NCBI GenBank assembly: GCA_005281725.1
Contig: SSBO01000001.1
Location: 8,212,115-8,276,114, forward strand
Reading direction: 5' to 3'
DNA: 64,000 nt
Origin: Wuchereria bancrofti
Taxonomy: Eukaryota; Nematoda; Chromadorea; Rhabditida; Onchocercidae
How positions within the stretch are numbered: the first letter of the stretch is position 1; the number at the start of each line of letters is the position of its first letter. The position numbers and the translations under genes were made by a program. This document shows, piece by piece, positions 53,201-64,000 of the stretch. The notes under the pieces were generated by a model that searched no databases, had not been told where the DNA came from, and saw only the letters and a list, made by a program, of their open reading frames with translations.

Positions 53201-53819
53201 ATATTATAAAATATATCCGAATTTAACTGTAGCAATTCATTTTGCATACCCAACAATTGCTTGTAATATTTAAACTGCAAAAACAAATACGTGCAAAATT
53301 TTAGATGAAGCAATCAATCTTTTTTTTTCGAAATGTTTAAAAATGTTAATTATTGATTTTTCTAAACAGTTGTAATGAATATTTTTACAAATATTCGTGT
53401 GCTGCTCAAAATATAAATTTTTATTCAAACTTATCAATTTCTTCCATTTGAATTTGAAAAATTTCAAATTGTAAATTAATCAAAATATGGACAAATCTTC
53501 CTTTTCACCATTTCTCAAATAATTTCAGATAGATGCATTGAATGTAATTAATAAATTAGTTAAATGATAGTTTTAAACGAAAGCAATTTTATTAGCTGAC
53601 ATATATGCTGCAATATTTAGAAAAGACTGTAATTAAAATGATAAAACGTGCTAGCATTTCACGCAAGTATTATTTCAAAGGATTTTTTCGTGCCATTTGA
53701 CTTACGATAAACTTTAATTTTTTTTTTTTTTTTAAAAAAAGGAAATTAATATTTCTTACCACTGCAAATGATTCTTTTACGATAATCAGTGAAATGATAA
53801 CAAAAACTATTAGGCACAT
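50213..53819 (-). CDS. Divergent p24/TMED-like type I membrane protein (GOLD-like domain)
   Basis: Eight exons (minus strand): 53819-53760, 53274-53156, 52800-52703, 52274-52149, 51682-51605, 51480-51337, 50670-50621 and 50401-50213. All phases close, giving 287 aa. The signal peptide is residues 1-19 (ends KESFA). Residues 30-133 look like a beta-rich GOLD domain: YNIEIEIFYPYD, SYEFKLDKKSGIWWATF, then FKWSFSISNWKVEMKWNGG. The following FPNFHDDEDLALVLIQESCQ resembles the p24 linker and coiled-coil start. Unlike usual p24 proteins (about 200-230 aa), it has an extra charged helical stalk (about 161-225, sequons N186 and N196), then a TM helix (226-246) and a basic 41-residue cytosolic tail. 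ER/Golgi cargo-receptor function is inferred only. The exon structure is confident; the family is tentative. Confidence 0.78.
50846..50955 (-). pseudogene. Decayed tandem copy of exon 7 of the p24-like gene
   Basis: Resembles 50563-50672, which holds exon 7 and its downstream intron start, offset by about 283 bp. The donor GGTATGAG and a KEQQH-like stretch are recognisable. The acceptor AG is lost and the frame is broken. It lies in the intron between exons 6 and 7. Confidence 0.65.
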
Positions 53820-53820
53820 T

Positions 53821-53828
53821 CTGTAAAC
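53821..53828 (-). promoter_or_regulatory. Acceptor one base before the start codon of the p24-like gene
   Basis: The minus strand reads GTTTACAG|A then ATG, compatible with spliced-leader addition leaving a one-base leader. Inferred from position. Confidence 0.45.
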
Positions 53829-56117
53829 ATAATATTGATTTTCATCAGATGTTTATATTTTTGAATAAATTTAAAATTGTATATTACTATCACGTTAGCC
53901 GTCAAATAATGGAATAATGATTGTAAGTTCGAGAAGTAAATTTTAGCATTCCAGAAGCCAATATTCAATCATTTAGTAATATGATCAACATGAGACTATC
54001 ATGATTACTTGCAGAAAATATAGCTAAGAGAAAGAGATGATTTTTTAATTATCCTTTAAATTCCTGTTTCAAAAACAGAGAAGAAAACACTTATGAAAGC
54101 TTAAAATTTCCAAAATTTTCAATTTTTTAAATTTTCATAAATATCTTTTAAATTTCATTCATATTTATAAAATCTGACAAAAAATTTGAAACACGAATTT
54201 AATTGTTATCACTTTTAAACATAATTAAATTGACTAATATTGAAAATGGAAATAATTTAATGTTTCTTATTTGAACAATTCCTAATTCATAACTTTCTTT
54301 TTTTTCCACAATTTTATTTTTGCTCTTTTTTAAAAAATTTTGACTGATTAATTTTCCTATAAAATCTTCCCAGCAAAACTTACTCGCTATGCATGTTCCA
54401 TTTAATTTAACAAAGACTCCATCTTTTTACAATTTTAACAATGCCAACAGCAACCGTTTTTGATTACTATAAACTTTAACAATAATCAATGCATTTCTTT
54501 TAGCGAAATTTTTATTAAGTTAAAATTGTATTGCTTTTTCGTTTGAATTTCATCGAACCTTCTTCTTTTCCTTCTTTTTTTGTTCTGAAATTTCAACATT
54601 TGTGATTAAACTTGACAAAAATGTTTCAGTTGAAAAATTTTCAGGTAGTGTTCGTCATTTACAAAGCTGATCAATCTATCAGTGACATCTGTCATTGCTT
54701 ACGAGGAATGATGGTACAAATAGAAAATTTTCCAATTCATTAAATTATTAAATCATGATGACGTAATTATTCTAAATGATGTGAAAGAATGAACGAAATT
54801 AGTTAATGTTCAAATGATATTCATTTCTGTTTCAAACTATCCTTTCTGCTTGAAAACAAATTTGTGATATGTAATTTGACCACTCTCTGTTTGAATGCAT
54901 AGTGAATTCGATTTAATTTAATTTAATTTGCCAGTTTCTTTGTTTCATTTAGTATTGTTTTTTTTTTTTTTTTTTTTTTTTTGCTATTATATATCATCAT
55001 TTACTTTTTGTAGTTATCTAGAAGATAAGAAAGAGAAGCTGGAAAAGTTTGAAAAGCCAAAAAAGATGAAAAAACAATTACTAGAAGGATCTGATGTTAA
55101 GTTAATCTTGAGTGTGCATTATCGAGAAATCATATAAACTACAGATGTTATGATTAATAAAACATTTATTGTTTATATAATTTTCAAGTAGTAGACAACA
55201 TATCATAACTATGTGAATTTCTAATTTCTACTGGCTATGTTAACATTTAAAAATGAATTTTAATTAATTCTACCAACTAAATGCATACTACAATGTTTTT
55301 CATCTCAAAAAAAACCAATATTGATGACTAAAAATAATAATGCGATCAATTTAATTCAAATATTAAAAAATAAGTAATTGAGTACTTCCTTGTCTTTGAA
55401 ATAAATGAATAAAATGGTGAAATGGAAAATATAATTAAAAAAAGTTGTCTTTTTTCTGTTCCTCGATTTTTTATAAATTACAAGAAAATATCTTTCCTTT
55501 ATTATTACAGTTCACAAATTCACACACTTTACACTTTTCAATTATGATTAATCCTAGCTGCATAGCATTTTTGATAAATATATATATATATCAAAAATTG
55601 AATATCATTGTTTTAAATAATAGCTATTGTCGTGATATTGTATGTAATTGTAAAAACAAGCTTTAAATGAAAAATAATTTATAGTGATAATCTTTACAAT
55701 TTATTTTCTATCTAATATTTGGCTTATTATTTTCAATTTATTTATTGTAACCAGTTGATTGCTTTCGATGACTTACGTAACAAAAATAAATTGCCATACA
55801 AATTAAATTAGCTAAGTAATGAAGTTAACTTCATAGTTTGCAAATTAAGCACAGAAATGAGCAAATATTCAAATATTTGATCATATGGATGAAAATTAAT
55901 GACGATAATTGAATATTATTATTTTCAGTTTCTATGCAAAAAACATAGGAAATTTTATTTTTCAGCTAAATTATTAACATTCCTTAAAATTGTAATAAAC
56001 TTTTATCGTCCACTGCATTTACTATTTTGAATCCGAAAATTTTTATAGTTTATATTTTAACTAGCTAAATTTTTTTCCTTCTCAACTCATTGAAGTTTTT
56101 AATAAAAGTGAAGATTA
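53829..56117. other. Intergenic region between two divergent genes
   Basis: A+T-rich spacer between the p24-like gene (minus) and the 7TM receptor (plus), so it should contain both promoters. A poly-T run of about 25 lies near 54957-54982. The Lys/Glu-rich open frame following it (to 55137) has no splice or homology support and is not called. Confidence 0.6.
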
Positions 56118-58365
56118 ATGATTAACAAAATGTTAACTCATTCTTACTATATTACTGTATTATTTCTAATACTATCATTATTCTGTCAAAAATGCGAAAT
56201 GATCAATATGATTGACATAAGAGATGAAAATCATAAAGCTACGAAATACCTGGCCATTCTACTTTTTATGCTTTTCTTGCTTTACGGTATTATTAGTAAT
56301 ACACTGATGACCGTATTATTCTGTAAACAACAAGACAATCATTACGGTCGTGAATTTATACTTATCACATCACAATTGATTATTTCTCATTTTATGGCTT
56401 TTCTCCCACAAATAGTTGTTGTACTACCTGAATTATTATGTATTAAAAATAATTCATACGGTAAGTTACTTTTATTTACATTTCTTATTGTTTAGCGTTA
56501 GTATTAGCTAAATATTGATTGAAATAATCTATTTAAAAATGGTTAAAAAAAATGAGATTATTACTAATGAAATGTGGTAATTATAGCTGATTTTTTATTT
56601 TGGTTACAAAATACTTCAGTGATACTATTTAATAACTAACAATCAATAGCAATCATTTTTGTATTTTTCTCGAGAAGCAAACACTTAATCTTTTTCTAGA
56701 GATTGAACGTAATAATAGAAATGATCTGTAAACCTATATCAAATGTCTTCTAATAGCAAATTCAATTTAATTCAAAAATTTGAATTGGAAGTTTCAGTAA
56801 TGCATTCTATAACACTCTTAAAGAATATATACTTCATTATGCCAAACTTTTTTGAGGAATGTTGAAGTGAGAACAAATTCATTGTAACATACAAAAAAAT
56901 TTTTTTGAATAACTAATTTGCTTATGTTTTATTTAGCAAACGAAACAATATGGATCAATCATGCATTCTCAACTTTCGATATTTTTTCATTTTTTTCCAT
57001 CCTTCATTTTTTATTTCTGTTGACGCTAAATCGCTTTGTGGCACTAATTTTACCAAAATATTATCATTTTTTTGAGTCAACAAAGCTGCATTTTTTAATT
57101 GTTTTTCTATGGTTGTCACTTCTAGGTATGAATTATTGATATCACTCAAGCAATAATCAAATGATTTTTTTTTTCAAACAATAACTGCTAATTAATATCT
57201 TCTATAATTGATACTTTTTAGGTATAATTTATCATTTGTTTAAAAAAGATTTGCTATATATCAGTATTCGAAGTTAGAAACGAATCATCCCGGAATTTCT
57301 ACTTAGGCAGCAAATTTTGTAATTCACACTGGATTTCTTAATTCTTGATTATTTTATTAATAACAAATATTAATTTGTAGCGTTCATATCTATCGATTTT
57401 TATTATTGCACCAGAAGTTTCCTTGCTTGGAATTTGAGTTGGGAAACGGATTGTTTACAGTCAAACATAATAAGCAAGATTTGGTGGAGGTTAGATTATC
57501 AATTCTATTTTTTTCCTTATTTTTATCGGATATTAATTTTAAACCTCCAATAACTAAACTGCAAATTTTCATTTCATGATTTTTGATCGTTTAAAAAATT
57601 TAATCTAATGAAAAGTTTCTGTGTTACAGGAGCCAATGTCTTTTCATTTCCTCACTGTCATGGTAAAATTCAGTTAACTTTAAAATGTTAAAACAATAAT
57701 TAGCTGTTTAAATACTGTAGGATGACGTATCTTTGGGCCCTATTCATACCTGGTGCAATGTTTATCATGTATATTATGATATTCTGCAGTATACGTCATA
57801 AACGTCATTTTGCAACAAATAGTAATCAAAATCAAAGTTTGTAATACTAAATTATTTCTTTCTTCTTTATATAATAAAAGTAATTAAAAAATTTATTGAC
57901 TACTTCAAAGTCAGTTATAAAAATTTTGCTATTAAAATTTGCTGAATTAGTCAATTTTTTTCATTAATCATAACTTAATCTATCATTAATTGCCAAAAAT
58001 ATTCAGGAATTATGAAAAGATGTATCAAACATAAAACAAATGCAGCAAAAATTCATCATTACGAATGGTCAATGTTAATTCAGGCTGCATGGAACTGTGG
58101 AATATTAGAAATTGGAATTATTATTTTTAACTTTCTACCACCAATGTCGATTAAAATTTTCGGCGAAAAAGCTAATATACCATCAAAAATTTTCATAAAT
58201 TGTTATTTTATTTTCATCTGTTCCATAACACCTACTGTTCATTTTATTTATAATAAGAGAGCACGTGACATCATAAAAACATCACTTCTATCATTAAATA
58301 TAGTTGACAATTGGATGGTTAAAAAAATAAGGCAACTAATTAAGTTATTAGGAAACAGAGAATAA
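56118..58365 (+). CDS. Nematode 7TM receptor, chemoreceptor-like (Srx/Srsx-type)
   Basis: Six exons: 56118-56460, 56937-57125, 57381-57489, 57630-57662, 57721-57836 and 58007-58365; phases close, giving 382 aa. Seven hydrophobic helices are visible: about 44-68 (with GIISNTLM, the conserved TM1 Asn61), 79-103, 124-146, 165-183, 217-249, 285-309 and 324-345. TM3 ends in TLNRFVAL, replacing DRY as in nematode Srx/Srsx receptors. TM7 carries TPTVHFIYN in place of NPxxY. An N-terminal hydrophobic stretch (10-23) may be a signal peptide. The 33-nt exon 4 is unusually short but is required by phase and supplies part of TM5. The ligand is unknown and subfamily placement is tentative. The gene stands alone and is transcribed away from the p24-like gene. 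Confidence 0.85.
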
Positions 58366-59129
58366 TGTGACAAGTAGTAGTGGCTCGAAGTATAAAATAA
58401 TATATCTAAAAATACTTTTTTGGGAATATTTCTGAGAAAATTTGTTATAGGTGTAACTTGAAACTATTTGTGAGAAAAATGAAACATTTATTATGTTGTA
58501 TTTATTATTATTGATGCTTTAAATTAAGCTAAATTATTTTTGAAAAAATTTTCATACATTTATTTACACATGTCACAGCAAATTTCAATATATTAAGTAA
58601 AGACTAAATTAATAAAATTGATTGAAAGTTTAATCATCATAAATTTAAATATGTTTTATAACTTTAATTTGTTTCCTACGTTGATACTATCTATCTATTC
58701 TAACATTTCTAGCAACAATTTCATTAGCTCCATAAGAAATATCATACTTTTAAGAACATAAAAAAGCACAGATTGGCAAAATTTCAATAATATTTATAAA
58801 ACAACACTGTAAGTTAATTTAGTGGTTCAATTTGATCTATAAGTGATTTCATATATTTAATGCAAAATACTCAGATAAAATAATAACTGATATGATCAGT
58901 TCGATTTTAACGATTTTTACGAAAATTATTAATACAAGAAAATGTTAAATATCCTTAAAAAATAATTATTAAAAAAGAATCAAAAAAAATATTTAAAATT
59001 GATATGAAAGAAATACTTTATTGTCCATATTTTCGAAAAACATTATTTATCTAAAAGTATTACAATTATTATTTATTCATAATTGAGTAAAATTGTTTTT
59101 GGAAACACGTTTCCTGCAGAAGTATATAC
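58366..59129. other. Intergenic, nothing recognised
   Basis: A+T-rich sequence between the receptor stop codon and the 46-bp minisatellite. No exon-like segment was found. Confidence 0.6.
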
Positions 59130-59990
59130 ATTGTGTTGAGACAGTTCAGAATTATACATTAAAAGAGATGGTCTAGACTTACAGAGACTGTTTAGAACTG
59201 TACGTTAAAAGAGATGGTCTAGACTTACAGAGACTGTTTAGAACTGTACGTTAAAAGAGATGGTCCAGAATTACAGGGACAGTTCAGAACTATACATTAA
59301 AAGAGATGGTCCAGAATTACAGGGACAGTTCAGAACTATACATTAAAAGGGATGATCCAGAATTACAGGGACAGTTCAGAACTATACATTAAAAGGGATG
59401 ATCCAGAATTACAGGGACAGTTCAGAACTATACATTAAAAGGGATGATCCAGAATTACAGGGACAGTTCAGAACTATACATTAAAAGAGATGGCCCAGAA
59501 TTACAGAGACAGTTCAGAACTATACATTAAAAGAGATGGTCCAGAATTACAGGGACTGTTTAGAACTGTACGTTAAAAGAGATGGTCCAGAATTACAGGG
59601 ACAGTTCATAACTATACATTAAAAGAGATGGTCCAGAATTACAGGGACAGTTCAGAACTATACATTAAAAGGGATGATCCAGAATTACAGGGACAGTTCA
59701 GAACTATACATTAAAAGAGATGGTCCAGAATTACAGGGACAGTTCAGAACTATACATTAAAAGAGATGGTCCAGAATTACAGGGACAGTTCAGAACTATA
59801 CATTAAAAGAGATGGTCCAGAATTACAGGGACAGTTCAGAACTATACATTAAAAGGGATGATCCAGAATTACAGGGACAGTTCAGAACTATACATTAAAA
59901 GAGATGGCCCAGAATTACAGAGACTGTTTAGAACTGTACATTAAAAGACATGGTCCAGAATTACAGGGACAGTTCAGAATTCTACAGTTG
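59130..59990. repeat. 46-bp minisatellite, about 18-19 copies
   Basis: The unit contains ACAGGGACAGTTCAGAACTA, then TACATTAAAA, GAGATGGTCC and AGAATT. Variants occur: GGGATGATCC, GAGATGGCCC, and an early GACTGTTTAGAACTGTACG type. The variants recur in patches, suggesting block amplification. Each unit contains an AGTTC-A-GAACT inverted repeat. The unit length is not a multiple of three and no frame stays open, so it is not coding. Confidence 0.93.
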
Positions 59991-61275
59991 AGATGATCCG
60001 GAATTTTAGAAAGTTCAAGATTCCCTTGTTACTTCTTTAATTCAATTCAACTTTTTTTTTTTAAGCTGAACTGATTGTAACTGCCAGCTATGCTGAAATT
60101 CAATGAATTCATTGTCACACTTTATAGTGTCTCTTTTCCATGCTCAATAAAATTGATTAATTTGTCAACAAGCTAATTTATGAATGTTCTAGCTTCATTT
60201 TTTTTTTTGCCGAATTCATTGTTGTTTCCAAACAGTTTTGCATGTTATTTCTCTAAAGTCAGTACAGATGGCAATGAATATTATGATGATATTCCAGTTC
60301 ATACGGAATGTTCATTCTTTTTGTGTGTTAGTTTGTTGCACAGTCTTTAGATTTCACAGTTATTCGTTAACTCTTATCTTACGGCGCTTTTTCCCATCAG
60401 GCCGGTTAATAAAGCCTTGCGTATAAAGGCTTCAAGAAGTTTTGACATAATCAATTGATCCCTAACCATTGATTGAAATTATTTTACGATTAAATGATGC
60501 TGGTAAGAGATACCATGCATTTTTCTTGTATTCCAGTAGTTATTTCAAAATAATCACCGCCACTGATAAAATAGGCTATGTTATGAGCCGTGTTGAAATC
60601 AATATTTAAAAATCAGAAGTGTTTAATGGAAATTCTTTGAAAAATATGGCAGTAAATGAGGAAGTGGTTTTATAATGTAGCTGTGAAAAAACTATATGGT
60701 ATATTAATACCACAAATTTTGTTGCATTTGAAAAGAATGTTAAAATCAGTGAAAGAGAAAGTGCAAAGATTATAGATGAAGTGTTTAGATTTAAAATTAA
60801 AATTAATTAAAATTGAAAAAATGGACATTTGAGTTATGTTATCTTTGTGAAAAATGACTCTTTATTTTTAGTATAATAGAAATTACGTTTGCATATTGAA
60901 TAAATAGCTCTGAACTTAAAGTTATATGAATCCAATCCTGAAAATGTTGAAAATTAGTTTGGTTTGCAGAAAACAAAATTAAAAACTCAACTTCACAGAA
61001 AAAGAAAAAATTGCTTTATTTTTATATTTATATATCAAAAAATTCTGCAAATATTTCTTAATTCTATAAATTGTGAATGCAAACTTTGAGAATTAACTTA
61101 AAATTAATTACAGGCTTTCCTATCAATTTCATACATTTTCATGAAACTTTAACGATTAGCCTTTACATCACAAATAATTGCTCCTTAATTAATTAATTAA
61201 TTAATTAATTCTCATCAAAATTTGACTTAAATAGCTACACAATTTTTAAGTATTCATTTAAAAGCATTCATTAAT
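59991..61275. other. Intergenic region, no gene recognised
   Basis: A slightly GC-richer patch near 60270-60440 gives a 62-residue open frame beginning at 60238, but it has no motif or splice context. A (TTAA)n run lies at about 61186-61211. Nothing else is supported. Confidence 0.55.
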
Positions 61276-62298
61276 TCAACCATTAAATAGTATTTCAATG
61301 TCAGGATTGAAGAGGTTCAGTGAAAGAGTGCTCGTTTCCCAAGGCTTAACAGCCATGTACTTTTTTAACATTTCATCGATACCACCTTCATTGCATTTAT
61401 CCTCATGACATGCGCAAATTCGCCAATGATTATTTGGTATTGCACTTGCAAGACACATTTCAAACTATAAATTAATTTGTGGTTTAACATTAATAGTGAA
61501 TCTATCACTTCGGAAATGAGAATTCCTTCAAAATAGTTTACATGCTTCAATTTCCTTTTATTTTACACTAATTAATTAAGAGTAGTTTTTTATATTACCT
61601 CACAGTACTCCGTGATCTTTTCATCACTGAATTGTCCTAAAAAAGGTAAACGATCAATTGGATGAACTAGAATGCCCGCGTGTTGCCGTACGAATGACTG
61701 GAAATCATCTTGACAGCCACCTGCTTCAACGACAAATTTCCCTGACTGATCTGAAAATATGGATTCAATATGTTATTCTGAAAGTGATGAACTGACAAGA
61801 AATTTTCGTTGTTGAAGTATGGGTGTTGAATACTTTTCCCAGCATTAGTATGAATTTTGAATTTGCACATGTCATGAGGATAAATGCAGTGGAGGAAAAA
61901 AAAAAGTGTCATGTTTAAAATTCTTGAGTTAAATGATCTCAGGTTAATTTGAACTTTCCTTACTAGATTCATATCTGAGTGCTTTTACAAATTTAGCTAG
62001 TTTTATTCAAAATCTTGTTTTAATCTATGCTAATTTGAGCTAATTCTTCGCATGTCGCATGTAAAATACTCCTTTACTTTTCCATGGTTCTAATTTTAAA
62101 AGTGGATTCGAAAATAAACCAAAATACCCATAGTAATAGCCGAAAAGCAACAACTATTGCCGATCGTGCATTCATCATAATCCCATTTTTTGATTGTTCC
62201 GTTAACTTTTCGATAAACCAAACAGTCGTTTGTAAAGTCTATTGACTTCAAAGACGGATTTCGCAATGAACCAAATTGTATTTTAAACAATGTCAACA
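61276..62298 (-). CDS. Ten-cysteine extracellular-domain protein (ET-module or Ly6-like), 5' end not resolved
   Basis: Three exons (minus strand) with closed phases: 62298-62128, 61750-61599 and 61464-61276, about 170 residues. The domain has ten cysteines: NDC, DEC, NSCC, AGGC, EYC, EMC and RICACHEDKCN. The closing CxC-x4-CN resembles nematode ET modules, and more loosely Ly6/uPAR or activin-receptor ectodomains. This implies a disulphide-rich extracellular protein. The tail (IDEMLKKYMAVKPW to FNG-stop) lacks a TM helix. The first exon shown begins in phase 1 after TTTTAG, so an upstream exon with the signal peptide is required. A possible one (ATG at about 63170 with a weak donor near 63107) is not convincing. 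The function is unknown; adhesion, signalling and host interaction are all possible. Confidence 0.72.
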
Positions 62299-64000
62299 CT
62301 AAAATCGAATATTACAATTTTTCAAATTAAGGATTACATTAAAAAAAAGCTTTATAATTTAATCTCTGCAGTAAATCCATGAAATCGCAAAGATTATCTT
62401 AAGTAATCGTTTACTAATAGTGAATAATTTATTATATTTTCATTTTGACTTCAGAAAAAAAAAAACTAATAATAAGAATAATGATAACAATTAATAATAA
62501 TAATAAATAATAATAATGAGCCTATAATTATTGCAAAGTTCATTGTGTCCGTTTCTACAACTGTTTTCAAATTTCAAGCAGTCTGTTATCGATAGCACTT
62601 AATTAAAACTGTCCTGCAATTTCGATTTGATCTCGTATAGCAGTTACAATAAAGAAATAAGTAAAGCGATAAATTAAAAATGGAGGTTAAATGAGAGGTG
62701 TCAACATGAAGCGAGTATCTAGACTAATCAATTCGTTGAATTTAACGACCAAATTCAACAACTTAAATTTAACAATTAATAAAATTTCAGATACGTAGTT
62801 TAATTTGTTTAACAACTATCATTTACAATATTTTCTCAAAGTAATGGTTTTGGAGATGAATTGAAAATCAAAATGAAGTGAAAGTGTGAACTAAAATAAT
62901 GAAGTGACATAAAAGCCTATGTTGCATATTTCACCACCGTAGTAAAATAGCAGCAACAGAATGAAATTAAACCTTTATAAGAGTTTAGTGTTAAAAAGAT
63001 GGATGTTGAAAATTGATTTTTGACTTTAGCAGATCATTGATTATGAAGAATTTAAATAACATCAGAAGACATTTTGGGATAAAGGAACTATTTGAAAGTA
63101 TACGCAAAAGGTATAAATGATTGGCATCAAAGCAAGAAAATGGAAGGAAGTACAATTTGATGAGGTCACCCATCCTATGCACAGAGGATATCCATTAGAT
63201 TGCATAATTTATTAGCTCATTCGCTTTATGCAGTCTTTCAATTTATGACATCAATTTATATATTCCTCTTAGTTCACATAGTTATGTTTAAAATTTTATA
63301 AAAAATTAAGACTATTGAAAATTTCAAATATATTCCCGTCACTTTTTAATTCTTCAATATTCTATTGACTTGACCTTTAGGATTTTCAAAATGATTAAAT
63401 AATGCTTAATTTTAACTTCTATTGATAAATTACACCGTTAATTTAACTGATAATTGGTATGATATTAGTCAATTAGTCAATAATTGTAATTTGTAATGCT
63501 TCACTGATAATATGAGAAATATAAAATTAATGTCCAATTAACAGGACTTATTATCATATGGAGAGTAATTAATGAAAACCAATCCGAATAATTAATGACG
63601 ATTTTAACCTACGATCAGAGCTCAAATGAAAAAGAGTAAGCATCAATAATACAACTTAATAGTGTCTTTTTCAGATTATTTTTCTACACGAAGATTTGTC
63701 ACTGCTCTAAACTTTTTAATATTCCACTCTTCTCTATCTTAAATTTGAAATGTTTCTACTTTCAACGGTTTTATTAACTGAAGAGCTGATAAGCCAGATG
63801 ATGAGAAATGAAATGTATCAAATATTTTTAAAAATGCATATAGGAAAGAATTTTCATTCAACCACTTAGATACGTTGAACGTTTTGCTTCTTTTCTCGTT
63901 CATGGCAGTAAAAACATTAGTAATTACAGAATTTTGGAAGTATTTAAATTTAATTTTCCTTTTCTAAACTAATTCATTATGGAACACCAATGTGGGTTGT
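62299..64000. other. Right-edge region, probable 5' part and upstream of the ten-cysteine gene
   Basis: A+T-rich, with an ATA repeat near 62460-62520. The missing first exon of the minus-strand gene should lie here or beyond the right edge. Short minus-strand open frames starting at about 63182 and 63911 were examined; neither has a clear signal peptide with a good donor. Confidence 0.5.

Noticed and set aside
54928..55137. Open frame with a Lys/Glu-rich end after a poly-Phe run
   Set aside because: Starts in a poly-T tract; the Lys/Glu part has no homology signal or splice context.
62991..63182. Possible first exon of the ten-cysteine gene
   Set aside because: The phase could fit a donor near 63107, but the donor is weak and the N-terminus is not a clear signal peptide.

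Overview
This window is very A+T-rich eukaryotic DNA with short multi-exon genes, GT-AG introns and acceptors of the TTTTCAG type, often placed directly before a start codon as in trans-spliced nematode genes. The gene content fits a parasitic roundworm, most likely clade III (spirurid or filarial type): three transthyretin-like (TTR) secreted proteins, a PLR-1/ZNRF3-type transmembrane E3 ligase, a U1-70K gene, a chemoreceptor-like 7TM receptor and a cysteine-rich secreted-type protein. The species cannot be named from sequence alone. Most exons are too short to stand out as long open frames. I assembled the gene models from splice sites, reading phase and family similarity; the phases close in every model given.

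Layout. 67-15527 (minus) is a plr-1/ZNRF3/RNF43 orthologue, with its 5' end at 15527, a first intron of about 9 kb, and its last exon(s) outside the left edge. 15528-28050 is a gene desert with microsatellites, degenerate repeats and one GC-richer island (about 23660-23755) carrying two TCF/LEF-like sites. 28081-33138 (plus) is the U1 snRNP 70K gene. 33850-35057, 38927-39839 and 44002-46253 (minus) are three tandem TTR-family genes with the same exon phases. 50213-53819 (minus) is an eight-exon type I membrane protein resembling a divergent p24/TMED. 56118-58365 (plus) is a six-exon 7TM receptor. 59130-59990 is a 46-bp minisatellite. 61276-62298 (minus) is the 3' part of a ten-cysteine protein.

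Assembly and duplication. Single N characters sit at 37050 and 42794. The first joins two apparently identical 1,809-bp copies (35241-37049 and 37051-38859), almost certainly an unmerged contig overlap. The second lies inside a slightly diverged duplicate of the snrp-70/TTR region (42534-43668), flanked by direct repeats of roughly 100 bp. That duplicate looks real but is incompletely assembled.

No operon is evident. The coherent units are the TTR cluster, the convergent snrp-70/TTR pair and the single genes. I saw no CRISPR array, rRNA, tRNA or intact transposon.
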